Shown here: one piece after another, positions 16,165 to 25,327 of the stretch
Position numbering within the stretch: the first letter of the stretch is position 1
Layout of the letters: every line of letters begins with the position of its first letter
From: Brachybacterium faecium DSM 4810
GTDB taxonomy: Bacteria > Actinomycetota > Actinomycetes > Actinomycetales > Dermabacteraceae
NCBI GenBank assembly: GCA_000023405.1
Contig: CP001643.1
Span: 1,736,001-1,800,000 of the forward strand
Length of the DNA: 64,000 nt
Direction of reading: 5' to 3'
Program-made: the position numbers and the translations under genes
The notes under the pieces: generated by a model
Databases searched by the model: none
The model's input: only the letters and a program-made list of their open reading frames with translations
Told to the model about the DNA's origin: nothing

Positions 16165-16794
16165 TCAGAGCCCTCGTCGGCCCTCGCCCAGTGCGCGCAG
16201 CGCGGCCTCGTCGCCGTGGATCCTCACCCGCGCCACGTCGTCCCGACCGCTGACCCACAGCAGCAGCTCGAGCGGCTCCCCGTGGACGCGCAGGGCGCCG
16301 ACGGCGCCGCGGGAGCGCAGCCGGCGCCCGCCCACCGGGGAGACGAGGGTGACGTCGGCCCGCACCCGCATCGCCAGCGGCGCCATGAGGCCGACGGACC
16401 GCCACGCATCGGCGGTGCGCTCGGCAGAGAGGCGACGCGGCTGCCAGCCGTCCTGTGCACGGCGCAGGTCCTCGTGATGGATCAGCAGCTCTCCCTGACC
16501 GCTGAGCGCATCCACCCGGCCGGCGAGCGACCACCGTCCCGGGCCGGTGCGGAAGCGTTCGACCCGCTCCTGCCAGGGGGCGGCGCGCCGCCGTTCGAGC
16601 TCGCGCCCGGCAGCCGCCCGCCACGGGCCGGGAAGCTTCCGGCCCGCGATGAGGTGCGGGGCGCCCTCCCGCAGCAGCAGGTGCTCCAGGAGGTCCTCCG
16701 CGTCCCAGCCCGGCAGGATCGTCGGCGCCTGCGGGCCGAGGTCGAGGAAGGTGCGGGTCAAGGACTCCCGCTCGGTGAGGTGCTCGGCGCTCAT
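16165..16794 (-). CDS. TIGR03085 family (DinB-like/maleylpyruvate-isomerase-fold) protein
   Basis: 209 aa. It matches the actinobacterial TIGR03085 pattern: RESLTRTFLDLGPQAPTILPGWDAEDLLEHLLLRE (given in part), GRWSL, and LLIHHEDLRRAQDGWQPRRL, whose histidines are the likely metal ligands of the four-helix DinB fold. The family probably uses mycothiol or a metal for thiol chemistry, but no reaction is established. Its start lies eight bases upstream of the neighbouring isomerase's stop codon region, so the two may share an mRNA. Confidence 0.8.
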   Translation of the reverse strand: MSAEHLTERESLTRTFLDLGPQAPTILPGWDAEDLLEHLLLREGAPHLIAGRKLPGPWRAAAGRELERRRAAPWQERVERFRTGPGRWSLAGRVDALSGQGELLIHHEDLRRAQDGWQPRRLSAERTADAWRSVGLMAPLAMRVRADVTLVSPVGGRRLRSRGAVGALRVHGEPLELLLWVSGRDDVARVRIHGDEAALRALGEGRRGL

Positions 16795-16801
16795 CGCGGT
16801 C

Positions 16802-17803
16802 TCAGCCCTGGTTGCTGAACGCCGCGTCGAAGGACACCTCGGAGACCGGGTAGTCCAGGCTGCGCAGGAGCTCCAGCGCCTCCTTCGCCCCGTGCAGGCG
16901 ATCCATGCCGGCGTCCTCCCACTCGATCGAGATCGGGCCGTCGTAGCCGATGGAGCGCAGCGCACGGAACGCCGCATCCCACGGCACGTCGCCGCGGCCG
17001 AAGGAGACGAAGTCCCAGCCGCGGCGCGGGTCGCCCCACGGCAGGTGGGAGCCGAGCCGGGTGTTGCGCCCGGTGACCCGCACCCGGATGTCCTTGCAGT
17101 CCACGTGGTAGATCCTGTCGGCGAAGTCGGTGATGAAGGAGACCGGATCGATCTCCTGCCACATGAAGTGGGAGGGGTCCCAGTTCAGCCCGAACGCCTC
17201 CCGGTGCCCGATCGCCTCGAGGGTGCGCTGCGTGGTCCAGTAGTCGTAGGCGATCTCCGAGGGGTGCACCTCGTGGGCGAAGCGCACGCCGCACTCGTCG
17301 AACACGTCGAGGATCGGGTGCCAGCGGTCGGCGAAGTCCTGGTACCCCTCCTCGATGACCTCCTGGGGCACCGGCGGGAACATCGCCACGTACTTCCAGA
17401 TCTTCGAACCGGTGAAGCCGACGACGGTCTTCACGCCGAGCTTCTGGGCGAGCCGGGCGGTGTTCTTCATGTCCTCGGCGGCGCGCTGGCGGACTCCCTC
17501 GGGGTCGCCGTCGCCCCAGACGGCGGAGCCGACGATCGCCTCGTGGCGGAAGTCGATGGGGTCGTCGCAGATCGCCTGCCCCTTGAGGTGGTTGGAGATC
17601 GTCCAGCACTTCAGCCCGTGCTTCTCGAGGATCCCGAGGCGCTCGGCGATGTAGGCGTCGTCGTCCCAGCGGCTGGCGTCCAGGTGCTCGCCGGAGACGG
17701 CGATCTCGAGGCCGTCATAGCCCCAGCCGGCCGCGAGCTCGGCGACCTCGTCGAGGGTGAGGTCGGCCCACTGGCCGGTGAACAGGGTGTGCGGATGCGC
17801 CAT
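16802..17803 (-). CDS. Sugar phosphate isomerase/epimerase (TIM barrel, AP endonuclease 2-like)
   Basis: 333 aa. Xylose-isomerase-like TIM barrel of the IolE/IolH/EboC class. Visible metal-site and barrel motifs are GYDGLEIAVSGEHLD, TVVGFTGSKIWKYVAMFPP, FAHEVHPSEIAYDY, GLNWDPSHFMWQEID, IYHVDCKDIRVR and GPISIEWEDAGMDR, where the E, D, H and E residues bind the divalent metal. ATG 17803 has AAGGAG upstream; the longer open frame runs into the intergenic repeats. It pairs with the Gfo/Idh/MocA gene immediately upstream, a usual pairing in inositol or rare-sugar catabolism. Confidence 0.88.
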   Translation of the reverse strand: MAHPHTLFTGQWADLTLDEVAELAAGWGYDGLEIAVSGEHLDASRWDDDAYIAERLGILEKHGLKCWTISNHLKGQAICDDPIDFRHEAIVGSAVWGDGDPEGVRQRAAEDMKNTARLAQKLGVKTVVGFTGSKIWKYVAMFPPVPQEVIEEGYQDFADRWHPILDVFDECGVRFAHEVHPSEIAYDYWTTQRTLEAIGHREAFGLNWDPSHFMWQEIDPVSFITDFADRIYHVDCKDIRVRVTGRNTRLGSHLPWGDPRRGWDFVSFGRGDVPWDAAFRALRSIGYDGPISIEWEDAGMDRLHGAKEALELLRSLDYPVSEVSFDAAFSNQG

Positions 17804-17834
17804 GGTGGTGATGCTCCTTCTCAGCGGTGAGGGT

Positions 17835-17890
17835 GACCGGTCGGGAGCGACCGGTCGGGAATGGTCGGTCGGGAGTGGTCTGTCAGGGAT
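17835..17890. repeat. Four degenerate 14-bp tandem repeats in an intergenic gap
   Basis: Four consecutive units: GACCGGTCGGGAGC, GACCGGTCGGGAAT, GGTCGGTCGGGAGT, GGTCTGTCAGGGAT. They lie in the 121-bp gap between the sugar isomerase and the Gfo/Idh/MocA gene. The next bases (to about 17920) may be more decayed copies. No protein explains them. Confidence 0.75.
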
Positions 17891-17924
17891 GGGGTGTGCG
17901 GGCGGTCGATTCGGGGACGGCGGC

Positions 17925-19064
17925 TCAGAGGGCGATGCTCGCGCCGTCGGCGGCGTCGGACTCGATGATCGCGTCGAGCACGCGCTGCAGGGCGAGACCG
18001 TCGGCGAAGTCGGGGGAGAACCCGGCGCTGCCGTCGATCGCGAGCAGCAGATCCCTCGCCTGGTGGGTGAAGGCGTTCTCCCAGCCCAGCACGTGCCCCT
18101 GCGGCCACCACGCCTCGAGATAGGGGTGCTCGGGCTCGGTGACCAGCACTCGGGTGAAGCCCTGCTCGGCGACGGGGAGGGTCGCGTCGAGGAACCACAG
18201 CTCATTGGGGTTCTCCAGATCGAAGCGCAGCGCGCCCCGGGTTCCGAACAGCTCCACGGTGAGGCGGTTCTTCGCGCCGGTGGCGAGGCGGGAGACCTCC
18301 ACCGAGGCGATCGCCCCGCCGTCGAGCTCGAGGGTCGCCCAGGCGGCGTCGTCGACGGTGACGGGCTCGGGACCGTCCGCGCCGGGCCGCTGCGGCACCA
18401 TCGTCGCCAGGCGGCCCCGCACGGAGGTGGCGCGCTGCCCGGTGAGGTGCTGGACCTGATCGATCGCGTGGGAGGCGATGTCGCCGAGCGCTCCGGAGCC
18501 GGCCGTCTCCTTCCGCAGCCGCCAGTTCATCGGCGCCTCCTCGTCGACGAGCCAGTCCTGGAGATAGGCGGCCTTCGCCTGGCGGATCGTGCCCAGCTTC
18601 CCGGCCTCGACGAACTGGCGGGCCAGCGCGAGCGCGGGCACCCGGCGGTAGGTGAAGCCCAGCGCCGCGATCTGGCCCCGCGCGGTCGCCGCCTCTGCGG
18701 CGCGGACCATCGCCTCCGCCTCGGCGGTGTCGTTGGCGAGCGGCTTCTCGCACAGCACGTGCTTGCCGGCCTCGAGCGCCGCGATCGCGATCTCGGCGTG
18801 GAGGAAGCCGGGGGTGCAGATGTCCACGATGTCGATGTCATCCCGCTCGAGGACGGCGCGCCAGTCGGTCGCGTGCTCCTCCCAGTCCAGCCGCCGCGCG
18901 GCCTCGGCCACGGCGGTCTCGTCCCGTCCCACGATGACGCGGCGGGCGACGGCGGGCACCTCGAAGGCGGCGGCGACCGTGCGCCACGCCTGGGAGTGGG
19001 CCCGGCCCATGAAGGCGTAGCCGATCATGGCCACGCCGAGCGGGCGGGAGGACGTCTCGGACAT
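17925..19064 (-). CDS. Gfo/Idh/MocA family oxidoreductase
   Basis: 379 aa. NAD(P)-binding Rossmann N-terminus ([18 protein letters not shown]), then [20 protein letters not shown], the diagnostic CEKPLAND (EKP motif whose lysine contacts substrate), and a C-terminal alpha/beta domain with [14 protein letters not shown] containing the conserved His. It probably oxidises an inositol-like or amino-sugar hydroxyl, and the downstream isomerase would act on the keto product. The start has AGGAG at good distance. The gap to the isomerase contains tandem repeats rather than a coding overlap. Confidence 0.9.
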   Translation of the reverse strand: MSETSSRPLGVAMIGYAFMGRAHSQAWRTVAAAFEVPAVARRVIVGRDETAVAEAARRLDWEEHATDWRAVLERDDIDIVDICTPGFLHAEIAIAALEAGKHVLCEKPLANDTAEAEAMVRAAEAATARGQIAALGFTYRRVPALALARQFVEAGKLGTIRQAKAAYLQDWLVDEEAPMNWRLRKETAGSGALGDIASHAIDQVQHLTGQRATSVRGRLATMVPQRPGADGPEPVTVDDAAWATLELDGGAIASVEVSRLATGAKNRLTVELFGTRGALRFDLENPNELWFLDATLPVAEQGFTRVLVTEPEHPYLEAWWPQGHVLGWENAFTHQARDLLLAIDGSAGFSPDFADGLALQRVLDAIIESDAADGASIAL

Positions 19065-19239
19065 GGAACTGCTCCTCGGGAAGGGGTCTCGACGGTGAGG
19101 ACGGCGCCGCCGTCGGTGGTGACGGCTGCGTCACAACCTTATGTCCGCTCTCACAGCTCGGCAAAGAGCAGGTCGTGCGCGGCGAGGCGGATGCCCGGTG
19201 CAGGAGCCGGGATCACGCGGGGGAGACGGCAGGGCGGCG

Positions 19240-20055
19240 ATGCGGGAGACTGTGACGGTGGAACGACATGCGCGCGCGTGGATCAGGGCCGAGGTGGCCG
19301 CCGGAACCGACGTCGCCCTCCTGATCGCAGCCTCCGAGGCTCCGATCGGCCGGGAGGAGCTGACGGTGCGGGCCGGCGGCGCGGACCATCCGGTCACGGA
19401 GACCCGGGACCGCTTCGGCAGCCGGCTGCACCTGGTGCAGGCCCTGCCCGAGGGGACGGTGGAGATCGTCTACTCGGCGCAGCAGGCGACCGTCGCGCCC
19501 GTGCCCGCGGTGCGGGAGGCGGATGCGGTGCTGCACCTGCGGCCCTCGCGGTACTGCGAGGTCGACGAGTTCGAGCGGATCGCCGCGGAGGTGGTCGGCG
19601 GGCGCGACGGTGCGGAGGCGCTCGACGCGGTGGTCGACTGGGTGCACGAGCACCTCGACTACGTGCCCGGCTCGAGCACGATCACCGACTCGGCGCGCTC
19701 CACGTACCTCTCCCGCCAGGGAGTGTGCCGGGACTACGCCCATCTCACGGCGACGCTGCTGCGCGCGGGAGGGATCCCGGCCCGCTGCTCCTCGGTGTAC
19801 GCACCGGGCCTGGATCCGATGGACTTCCATCTCGTGGTCGAGGCGCTGATCGCGGGGCAGTGGCAGGTGGTGGATGCGACCCATCTGGCGCCGCGCGCCT
19901 CGATGGTGCGGATCGCGACCGGTCAGGACGCGGCCGACACCGCTTTCATGACCACCCTCGCCGGGAACGTCACCCTCACCGGCATCCAGGTCACCGCCGT
20001 CGTGGATCCGGCGCTGCCCCGCGAGGTGCGCCGGGAGCGGATCTCCCTGCGCTGA
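19240..20055 (+). CDS. Transglutaminase-like cysteine protease family protein
   Basis: 271 aa. N-terminal beta domain (about residues 1-110), then a transglutaminase core with the full Cys-His-Asp triad: C163 in GVCRDYAHL, H197 in MDFHLVVE and D212 in VVDAT. No signal peptide or TM segment is seen, so it is cytoplasmic. Such actinobacterial proteins are usually called transglutaminase superfamily without a proven substrate. The start could also be GTG 19252; the open frame to 19141 lacks conserved sequence. It converges on the PAC2 gene two bases away. Confidence 0.87.
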   Translation: MRETVTVERHARAWIRAEVAAGTDVALLIAASEAPIGREELTVRAGGADHPVTETRDRFGSRLHLVQALPEGTVEIVYSAQQATVAPVPAVREADAVLHLRPSRYCEVDEFERIAAEVVGGRDGAEALDAVVDWVHEHLDYVPGSSTITDSARSTYLSRQGVCRDYAHLTATLLRAGGIPARCSSVYAPGLDPMDFHLVVEALIAGQWQVVDATHLAPRASMVRIATGQDAADTAFMTTLAGNVTLTGIQVTAVVDPALPREVRRERISLR

Positions 20056-20057
20056 GC

Positions 20058-21119
20058 TCAGCCCTCGGAGGGGGAGGGGCCCTCGGAGGGGGAGGCGGCG
20101 GAGCCGCCACCAGAGGCGGCGGGTCCCTCGCGGTCCTCGCCGTCCTTCTCCGACTGCGGGGTCTCCTCGGACTGCGGGGCCTCCTCGGGCTGCGGGGTGC
20201 CGGGCTCGCCCGTCTCGGCGCCTGCCTCGCCCTTCTCGTCGCCGGGCTCGAAGGTCGCCAGGTACTGCTCGACCTCGGCGGCGATCGCATCCGCCGTGGG
20301 GACCTCGGCACCCGCCCCGGAGGTGATCATCCGGTCGAAGCGGCTCTCGAGATCGGCGACCATCTCCTGCAGCTGCGGCTGGGCGTCGATCTGGGCGGTG
20401 ACCGCCTCGCGCACCGGCTGGGCCTGCGCCTCGAGCGTTCCGGAGGGCACCTCGGGGCCCTGCTCCTCGGTGATCGCGCCCAGCAGCGCGATGGCCGCAT
20501 CGGGGTAGGACATCTCGTGGAGGTACTGCGGCACGTGCACCGTCAGGCCCACCACCTCGTGGCCGCCCTCGGCCAGGCGCATCGTCAGCAGCGCGGTGAA
20601 GGGCGCGCGCAGCCGGAAGGTGCCGGGCATGGTGCGGCGCACGCTGATCGAATCCGGGTCGCCGGCGAAGCGGGTGACGGGCAGCTCGCGGGTGTGGGGG
20701 ACCGGGGCCGGGAAGCCCTGCAGCAGCAGCGTGCGCTCGATGCCCAGCTGCTCGACCACGATCCGCAGCGCGCTGGCCACCCGCTCCCACTGGAACGAGG
20801 GTTCCGGGCCGGTGAGCAGGAAGAACGTCTCTCCGTCGAGCGCGGTCACCTCGTGCAGGAGGATCTCGGGCTTGTCGTAGTCGGCGAAGTGGTCGAGCTG
20901 GAGGGTGACCTCGGGCCGCCGCCCCGCGTAGTCGTAGACCTGATCCATGTCCAGGCGGCCCACGACGCGGCTGGAGAGGGTGTTGAGCAGGTGGTCGTCC
21001 ACCAGCTGCTGCGCATCACCCGCGTCGCTGTACGCCCCGAGGGTGACGAGCAGGGTCCGGCCGTGCAGGGCACGCGAGTCGACATGGCGCTCGTAGCTGA
21101 ACAGTGTCGTCGGATCCAT
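20058..21119 (-). CDS. PAC2 family protein (proteasome-assembly-chaperone-like)
   Basis: 353 aa from the second of two adjacent ATGs, chosen because GGAGGT is properly spaced from it (21119) rather than from 21122. The PAC2 domain spans about residues 1-250, with LLVTLGAYSDAGDAQQLVDDHLL, LLTGPEPSFQWERV and MPGTFRLRAPFTALL. The last 75 residues are acidic and repetitive (EEAPQSEETPQSEKDGED), ending in near-identical PSEG repeats encoded by a short GC-rich DNA repeat. Actinobacterial PAC2 proteins have no settled role. Confidence 0.85.
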   Translation of the reverse strand: MDPTTLFSYERHVDSRALHGRTLLVTLGAYSDAGDAQQLVDDHLLNTLSSRVVGRLDMDQVYDYAGRRPEVTLQLDHFADYDKPEILLHEVTALDGETFFLLTGPEPSFQWERVASALRIVVEQLGIERTLLLQGFPAPVPHTRELPVTRFAGDPDSISVRRTMPGTFRLRAPFTALLTMRLAEGGHEVVGLTVHVPQYLHEMSYPDAAIALLGAITEEQGPEVPSGTLEAQAQPVREAVTAQIDAQPQLQEMVADLESRFDRMITSGAGAEVPTADAIAAEVEQYLATFEPGDEKGEAGAETGEPGTPQPEEAPQSEETPQSEKDGEDREGPAASGGGSAASPSEGPSPSEG

Positions 21120-21217
21120 CATGACCTCCAGGGCGACGGGCCGCCGTGACGGCGGCGGGGGGTGACGTACCGTTCAACGAGGTCGCGCCCGGGGGTATTC
21201 CCCTCGCTCCCGCCGGT

Positions 21218-22021
21218 TCACGTGAGCAGCGCCACCGTGTCGACCGTCAGGCGCAGCGCGAGCGCCCCGGTGACGACGAGGAACACCACTCGCACGAAGC
21301 GAGAGCCGAGCGTCAGCGCGAGCCGGGCTCCGAGATAGCCGCCGAGCACGTTCGCGAGAGCCAACACCGCGCCGAGCAGCCACCACACCTCGCCCTGCAG
21401 TCCGAAGACGAGCAGCGCACCGAGGTTGGTGGTGAGGTTCGCGAGCTTCGCGTGCACGCTCGCCTCGAGGAAGCCGTAGCCGAGCACCGCCACCATCGCG
21501 ATGATGAAGAAGCTGCCGGTGCCGGGACCGAGCGCGCCGTCGTACACGCCGACGGCCGCCCCGATCCCGCCCGAGCGCAGCACGTGCCCGCGACCGCTGT
21601 GGCGCGGCTCGTGCACCAGACCCATCGCCGGGCGCAGCAGCGTGTAGGCGCCGACGGCCAGCAGCGCGACCAGCACGATGGGGGAGAGCCACGGCCGGGG
21701 CAGGAACGAGGCCAGCCCCGCCCCGGCCGCGCTGCCCAGCAGCGCGCACAGCACCAGCGGCGCCGCGGTCGCCGCGACCGGCATGATCCGGCGCACGTAG
21801 GTCCACGAGGAGACCGCCGTGCCCGCGGCGGAGGCGACCTTGTTCGTGCCCAGCACCGCGCCGGTCGAGGCGTCGGCCGGCAGGGCGGTCAGCAGCGCGG
21901 GAAGCTGGATCAGGCCGCCGCCGCCCACGACAGCATCCACCCAGCCGGCGAGGAAGGCGGCGCCGACCAGCAGTGCGAGAGTGAGAGCAGAGAGCTGGAG
22001 CAGCTCGTCGAGCAGGGGCAC
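21218..22021 (-). CDS. TSUP family membrane transporter (TauE/SafE)
   Basis: 267 aa with about eight TM helices. Family signatures are FLAGWVDAVVGGGGLIQLPALL near the N-terminus and GVYDGALGPGTGSFFIIAMV at the start of the second half, the two-fold repeat of sulfite/sulfonate exporters. The ion carried is not predictable. The start is uncertain: GTG 22021 has a GAGG about 12 bases upstream, while a TTG at 22033 would add four residues without a site. It is divergent from the HAD gene. Confidence 0.88.
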   Translation of the reverse strand: MPLLDELLQLSALTLALLVGAAFLAGWVDAVVGGGGLIQLPALLTALPADASTGAVLGTNKVASAAGTAVSSWTYVRRIMPVAATAAPLVLCALLGSAAGAGLASFLPRPWLSPIVLVALLAVGAYTLLRPAMGLVHEPRHSGRGHVLRSGGIGAAVGVYDGALGPGTGSFFIIAMVAVLGYGFLEASVHAKLANLTTNLGALLVFGLQGEVWWLLGAVLALANVLGGYLGARLALTLGSRFVRVVFLVVTGALALRLTVDTVALLT

Positions 22022-22074
22022 CGGACAAGTCAACCTCGCCCGCCGGGCACGTGACGAATCGGTCCGCCCCCTGA

Positions 22075-22080
22075 CAGACT
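22075..22080 (+). promoter_or_regulatory. Putative -10 box of the HAD gene (leaderless)
   Basis: CAGACT is followed by six bases and ATG 22087. GTGACG (22051-22056) sits 18 bases upstream as a possible -35. Confidence 0.45.
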
Positions 22081-22086
22081 GCCCGG

Positions 22087-22707
22087 ATGCGAGCAGTGAT
22101 CTGGGATCTCGGCGGCACCCTGGTGGACACCTATCCCGATGTGGACCGGGCCCTGGCCTCGGTGCTCGACCCCGAGCCCGACGAGGAGCTCCTGCACGAG
22201 GTGGCGGTGCTGACCCGCCGCTCGAGCTCCGAGGCCATCGCCGAGCTCGCCGCCCGCCACGCCGTGCCGGTCCGAGGACTGCGCGACGCCTACGAGGCCA
22301 CGAAGCGGCACTGGCAGCGCCACCCCGCCCCGGTGATGGCGGGGGCGCGCGAGGTCCTCGCCGCGGTGCGGGCGGGCGGAGCGCTGAACCTGGTGGCCAC
22401 CCATCGCGATCGCGAGAGCGCGACCGCCCTGCTCAGCGCGCTGGACCTGCGGATCGACGACATGGTGTGCGCGCCCGACGGCTTCCCGCGCAAACCCGAT
22501 CCGGCGATGGTGCGTGCGCTGCTCGAGCGCCAGGACCTCGATCCCGGCGACTGCCTCGCCGTCGGCGACCGTCCGGCCGACGTCGCCTCCGCCGCGGCCG
22601 CCGGGGTGCGCGCCGTGCTGCTGCAGACGCCCGGCATCCCGCTCGCGGCGGGCGGCGCCGAGAGGATCGACCGCCTCGAGCAGCTGCTCCCGCTCGTACG
22701 GGCCTGA
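22087..22707 (+). CDS. HAD-IA family phosphatase
   Basis: 206 aa. HAD motif I is WDLGGTLVDT with nucleophile D7; the usual second Asp is Gly, as in other DLGGTL members. Motif II is in LVATHRDRES, motif III is the Lys of PRKPDPAMV, and motif IV is AVGDRPADV. An alpha-helical cap lies between motifs I and II. It resembles phosphoglycolate-phosphatase-type enzymes acting on small phosphorylated metabolites; the substrate is unknown. It is probably leaderless and stands alone before the ABC exporter genes. Confidence 0.85.
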   Translation: MRAVIWDLGGTLVDTYPDVDRALASVLDPEPDEELLHEVAVLTRRSSSEAIAELAARHAVPVRGLRDAYEATKRHWQRHPAPVMAGAREVLAAVRAGGALNLVATHRDRESATALLSALDLRIDDMVCAPDGFPRKPDPAMVRALLERQDLDPGDCLAVGDRPADVASAAAAGVRAVLLQTPGIPLAAGGAERIDRLEQLLPLVRA

Positions 22708-22891
22708 GTCCCGGGCAGAGCCCTCGGCGGCTGACCGGGGGAGCGCGCCAGGGGTTCTCCCCCGCACAGGTGCCCGGGCTGGCCGGAGACCTTTCGGTAA
22801 CCCCTTCCGGGAGCTGGTGGGGCCGTCGGAGCGGCCCTACCGTCGACCGCACGGCGCCGTGAGCGACGGGGCCGACGGACCCGGGAGAGAC

Positions 22892-25303
22892 ATGCTGCTG
22901 CGGATGGCGATCGCCACGCTGCGCGGGGAACGTGCGGTCGCCGCCACCCTCGTCGGCCTCCTCCTGCTCTCCGCCCTCCTGGCCTGCGCCGGGACGGCGC
23001 TGCTGGCGAGGCTCGCGGGAGCGGGGGAGACCGTTCTGGACCGCGCGGACGCCCCGCACCTGGTGCAGATGCACAGCGGAGAGGTCGACGCCGACGAGGT
23101 CGCGGAGTTCGCGCGCGACCGCCCCGAGGTGACCGCGCACCAGGTGCAGCCTCTGCTCGGTCTCGAGGGGGCGCAGCTCTTCCTCGACGGCGAGAGCCAG
23201 GCCGCGAGCGTCCAGCAGAACCTGCTGGTCGTCCCCGACGATCGGCGTGACCTGCTGCTGGACGAGCAGGACCGGCCGATCACCGACGTGCACCCCGGCA
23301 CCATCTGGCTGCCGCTGTTCCATCAGCTCGAGAGCGGGATCTCGACCGGGGACACGGTCACCATCACCGGGCCCGACGGCTTCCGGCGCGAGCTCGAGGT
23401 GGCCGGCTTCCTGCGCGACTCCACGATGAACACCGCGATCGCCGGCTCCAAGCGACTGGCGGTCAGCGAGGAGGACCTCGCCGACATCGCCGCGCACACC
23501 GGGACCTGGGAGCACCTCCTCAGCTTCTGGGTGCACGACCCCGCCGCGGATCTCACGACGCTGCGCACCGCCTACCAGGAGTCTGCGCTGCCCTCCGCCG
23601 GGCCGATGGTGGATCGCTCCGCCTTCCGCCTGTTCACGGTGCTCGCCGAGGGGCTCGTCGCGACGATCGTGCTGCTCGGTGCCGTGCTCGTGCTGGTCGT
23701 CGGCCTGCTGTGTCTGCGGCTGGGGCTCCGCACCTCCCTGGAGCGCGGCCGCCGCGAGATCTCCGTGATGGGGGCGATCGGCATCTCCGCGCGGGACATC
23801 CGGACCGTGTACCTGCTGGTGCATGGCGGACTGGCGTCCCTCGCCGCGCTCGGCGGGCTGTGCGGGGGCCTGCTGCTGGAGCCGGTGCTCTCCGCAGGAT
23901 TCACCCGCTACGTGGGGCCGACGGGCGGCGCCGAGGTGGTGCTGGCGCCGGCGGGCGTGGCGCTGCTGCTGGTGCTGGGCGTGGTGCTCGCCGTGCACCT
24001 CCAGCTGCGGGCGCTGCGCCGCCTCAGCCCGCTCGAGGCGCTGCGCGGAACGGTCCCTCGTGAGCGCAGGAGGGGTGCCGCGGCACTCTCCTCCCGGGCC
24101 TCCCGGACCTCCGGGATCCCCGCACCGAGCCTGCATCGGCTGCCCCTGCCCGTCGGCCCCGCGCTCGGCGTGCTCTCGCTGCTGCGGCGGGGCGGCTCCA
24201 CGGGCCTGCTGGTGGCCGTGTTCTCCGTGTGCGCGGTCCTGGTGATGCTGCCGACCTCCGTCGCGACCACCCTGGCCTCCGAGCAGTTCTCCTCCCAGCT
24301 CGGCATCGGGGACGCGGATCTGCGCGCCGACCTGCCGCACACCGGCGAGGACAGCGCAGAACGCTTCCAGCAGATGCAGCAGGCCTTCGCGGAGGATCCC
24401 CGCCTCCAGGAGCACACCGCGATGGTGACCACCCGCCACTCGGTGCGCGGGGAGGAGGGCTCCACGATCGGCCTGCCGGTGACGAGCGGGGACCACGAGG
24501 CTCTGCCGGTCGCCTATGCCGACGGGCGCGCCCCGCGCGGGGAGACCGAGATCGCGCTGTCCCTGCTGGCGCTCGCCGAGACGGGCACCGCCGTGGGCGA
24601 GACCCTGCCGATCCAGATCTCCGGGCAGTGGCGCGAGCTGAGGATCGTCGGCTCCTACCAGGACATCACCTACGGCGGGATCACCGCGAAGGGCATGCTC
24701 CCCGCCGAGGGAGAGCAGGTGCTCTGGTACTCGCTCGGGGGCTCCCTGGCGCCGGGGGCCGCAGGGGATGCACGAGATGTCGCCGCCGATCTCACCGCGC
24801 AGCTGCCCGGCCTGCGCGTCTTCGCCGCTGAGGACCACCAGGATCAGCTGCTGGGCCCGCTGTCGGAGCGGGTCAGCGCCACGGCCGCGATGACCTCGGG
24901 TGCGGCGCTGCTGCTGGCGGCCCTGCTCACGGTGATGATCATGCGTCTGTGGATCGCTGCGGAGGCCACCCCGATCGCCGTGCAGCGCGCCCTCGGCACC
25001 GCCCTCGCGACGCTGCGCGCCCCGTACCTCACGCGGATGCTGGTCACGCTCGCCGCCGGCCTGCTCCTGGGGACCGGCGCGACGCGCTCCCTCGGCCAGG
25101 GCCTGTTCAACCTGCTGCTCGAGGGCCTGTTCGCGGGGCCCGAGCATCTCTTCCAGGGCACCAGTCGGGTCGAAATGGTGGTGGATCCGCTGCTCACCGG
25201 CCTCGCCCAGCCGCTGCTGCTGGCGGGCACGGTGCTCGCCGCCGCCCTGTTCACCTGCCGTCGCCTGCGCACGCTCGAGGTGCGCACCCTCCTCGCCGAC
25301 TGA
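22892..25303 (+). CDS. FtsX-like ABC transporter permease
   Basis: 803 aa. An N-terminal TM helix (about residues 14-36) precedes an external domain, a three-helix FtsX/MacB permease block (about 250-390), another long external domain, and a terminal helix block (about 665-790). This is the duplicated two-FtsX-domain layout of lipoprotein or peptide exporters. ATG 22892 has GGGAGAG upstream; the open frame before it overlaps the HAD gene and is not coding. The ATPase gene follows 24 bases later, so the pair forms one MacB/YtrF-like exporter. No sensor pair is adjacent. Confidence 0.9.
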   Translation: MLLRMAIATLRGERAVAATLVGLLLLSALLACAGTALLARLAGAGETVLDRADAPHLVQMHSGEVDADEVAEFARDRPEVTAHQVQPLLGLEGAQLFLDGESQAASVQQNLLVVPDDRRDLLLDEQDRPITDVHPGTIWLPLFHQLESGISTGDTVTITGPDGFRRELEVAGFLRDSTMNTAIAGSKRLAVSEEDLADIAAHTGTWEHLLSFWVHDPAADLTTLRTAYQESALPSAGPMVDRSAFRLFTVLAEGLVATIVLLGAVLVLVVGLLCLRLGLRTSLERGRREISVMGAIGISARDIRTVYLLVHGGLASLAALGGLCGGLLLEPVLSAGFTRYVGPTGGAEVVLAPAGVALLLVLGVVLAVHLQLRALRRLSPLEALRGTVPRERRRGAAALSSRASRTSGIPAPSLHRLPLPVGPALGVLSLLRRGGSTGLLVAVFSVCAVLVMLPTSVATTLASEQFSSQLGIGDADLRADLPHTGEDSAERFQQMQQAFAEDPRLQEHTAMVTTRHSVRGEEGSTIGLPVTSGDHEALPVAYADGRAPRGETEIALSLLALAETGTAVGETLPIQISGQWRELRIVGSYQDITYGGITAKGMLPAEGEQVLWYSLGGSLAPGAAGDARDVAADLTAQLPGLRVFAAEDHQDQLLGPLSERVSATAAMTSGAALLLAALLTVMIMRLWIAAEATPIAVQRALGTALATLRAPYLTRMLVTLAAGLLLGTGATRSLGQGLFNLLLEGLFAGPEHLFQGTSRVEMVVDPLLTGLAQPLLLAGTVLAAALFTCRRLRTLEVRTLLAD

Positions 25304-25327
25304 TGCGCTCACCCGAAGGAGCCGATC

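Noticed and set aside
17757-21149. 1130-aa plus-strand open frame
   Set aside because: Runs antisense over the Gfo/Idh/MocA gene and PAC2 gene and across the transglutaminase in another frame; low-complexity translation.
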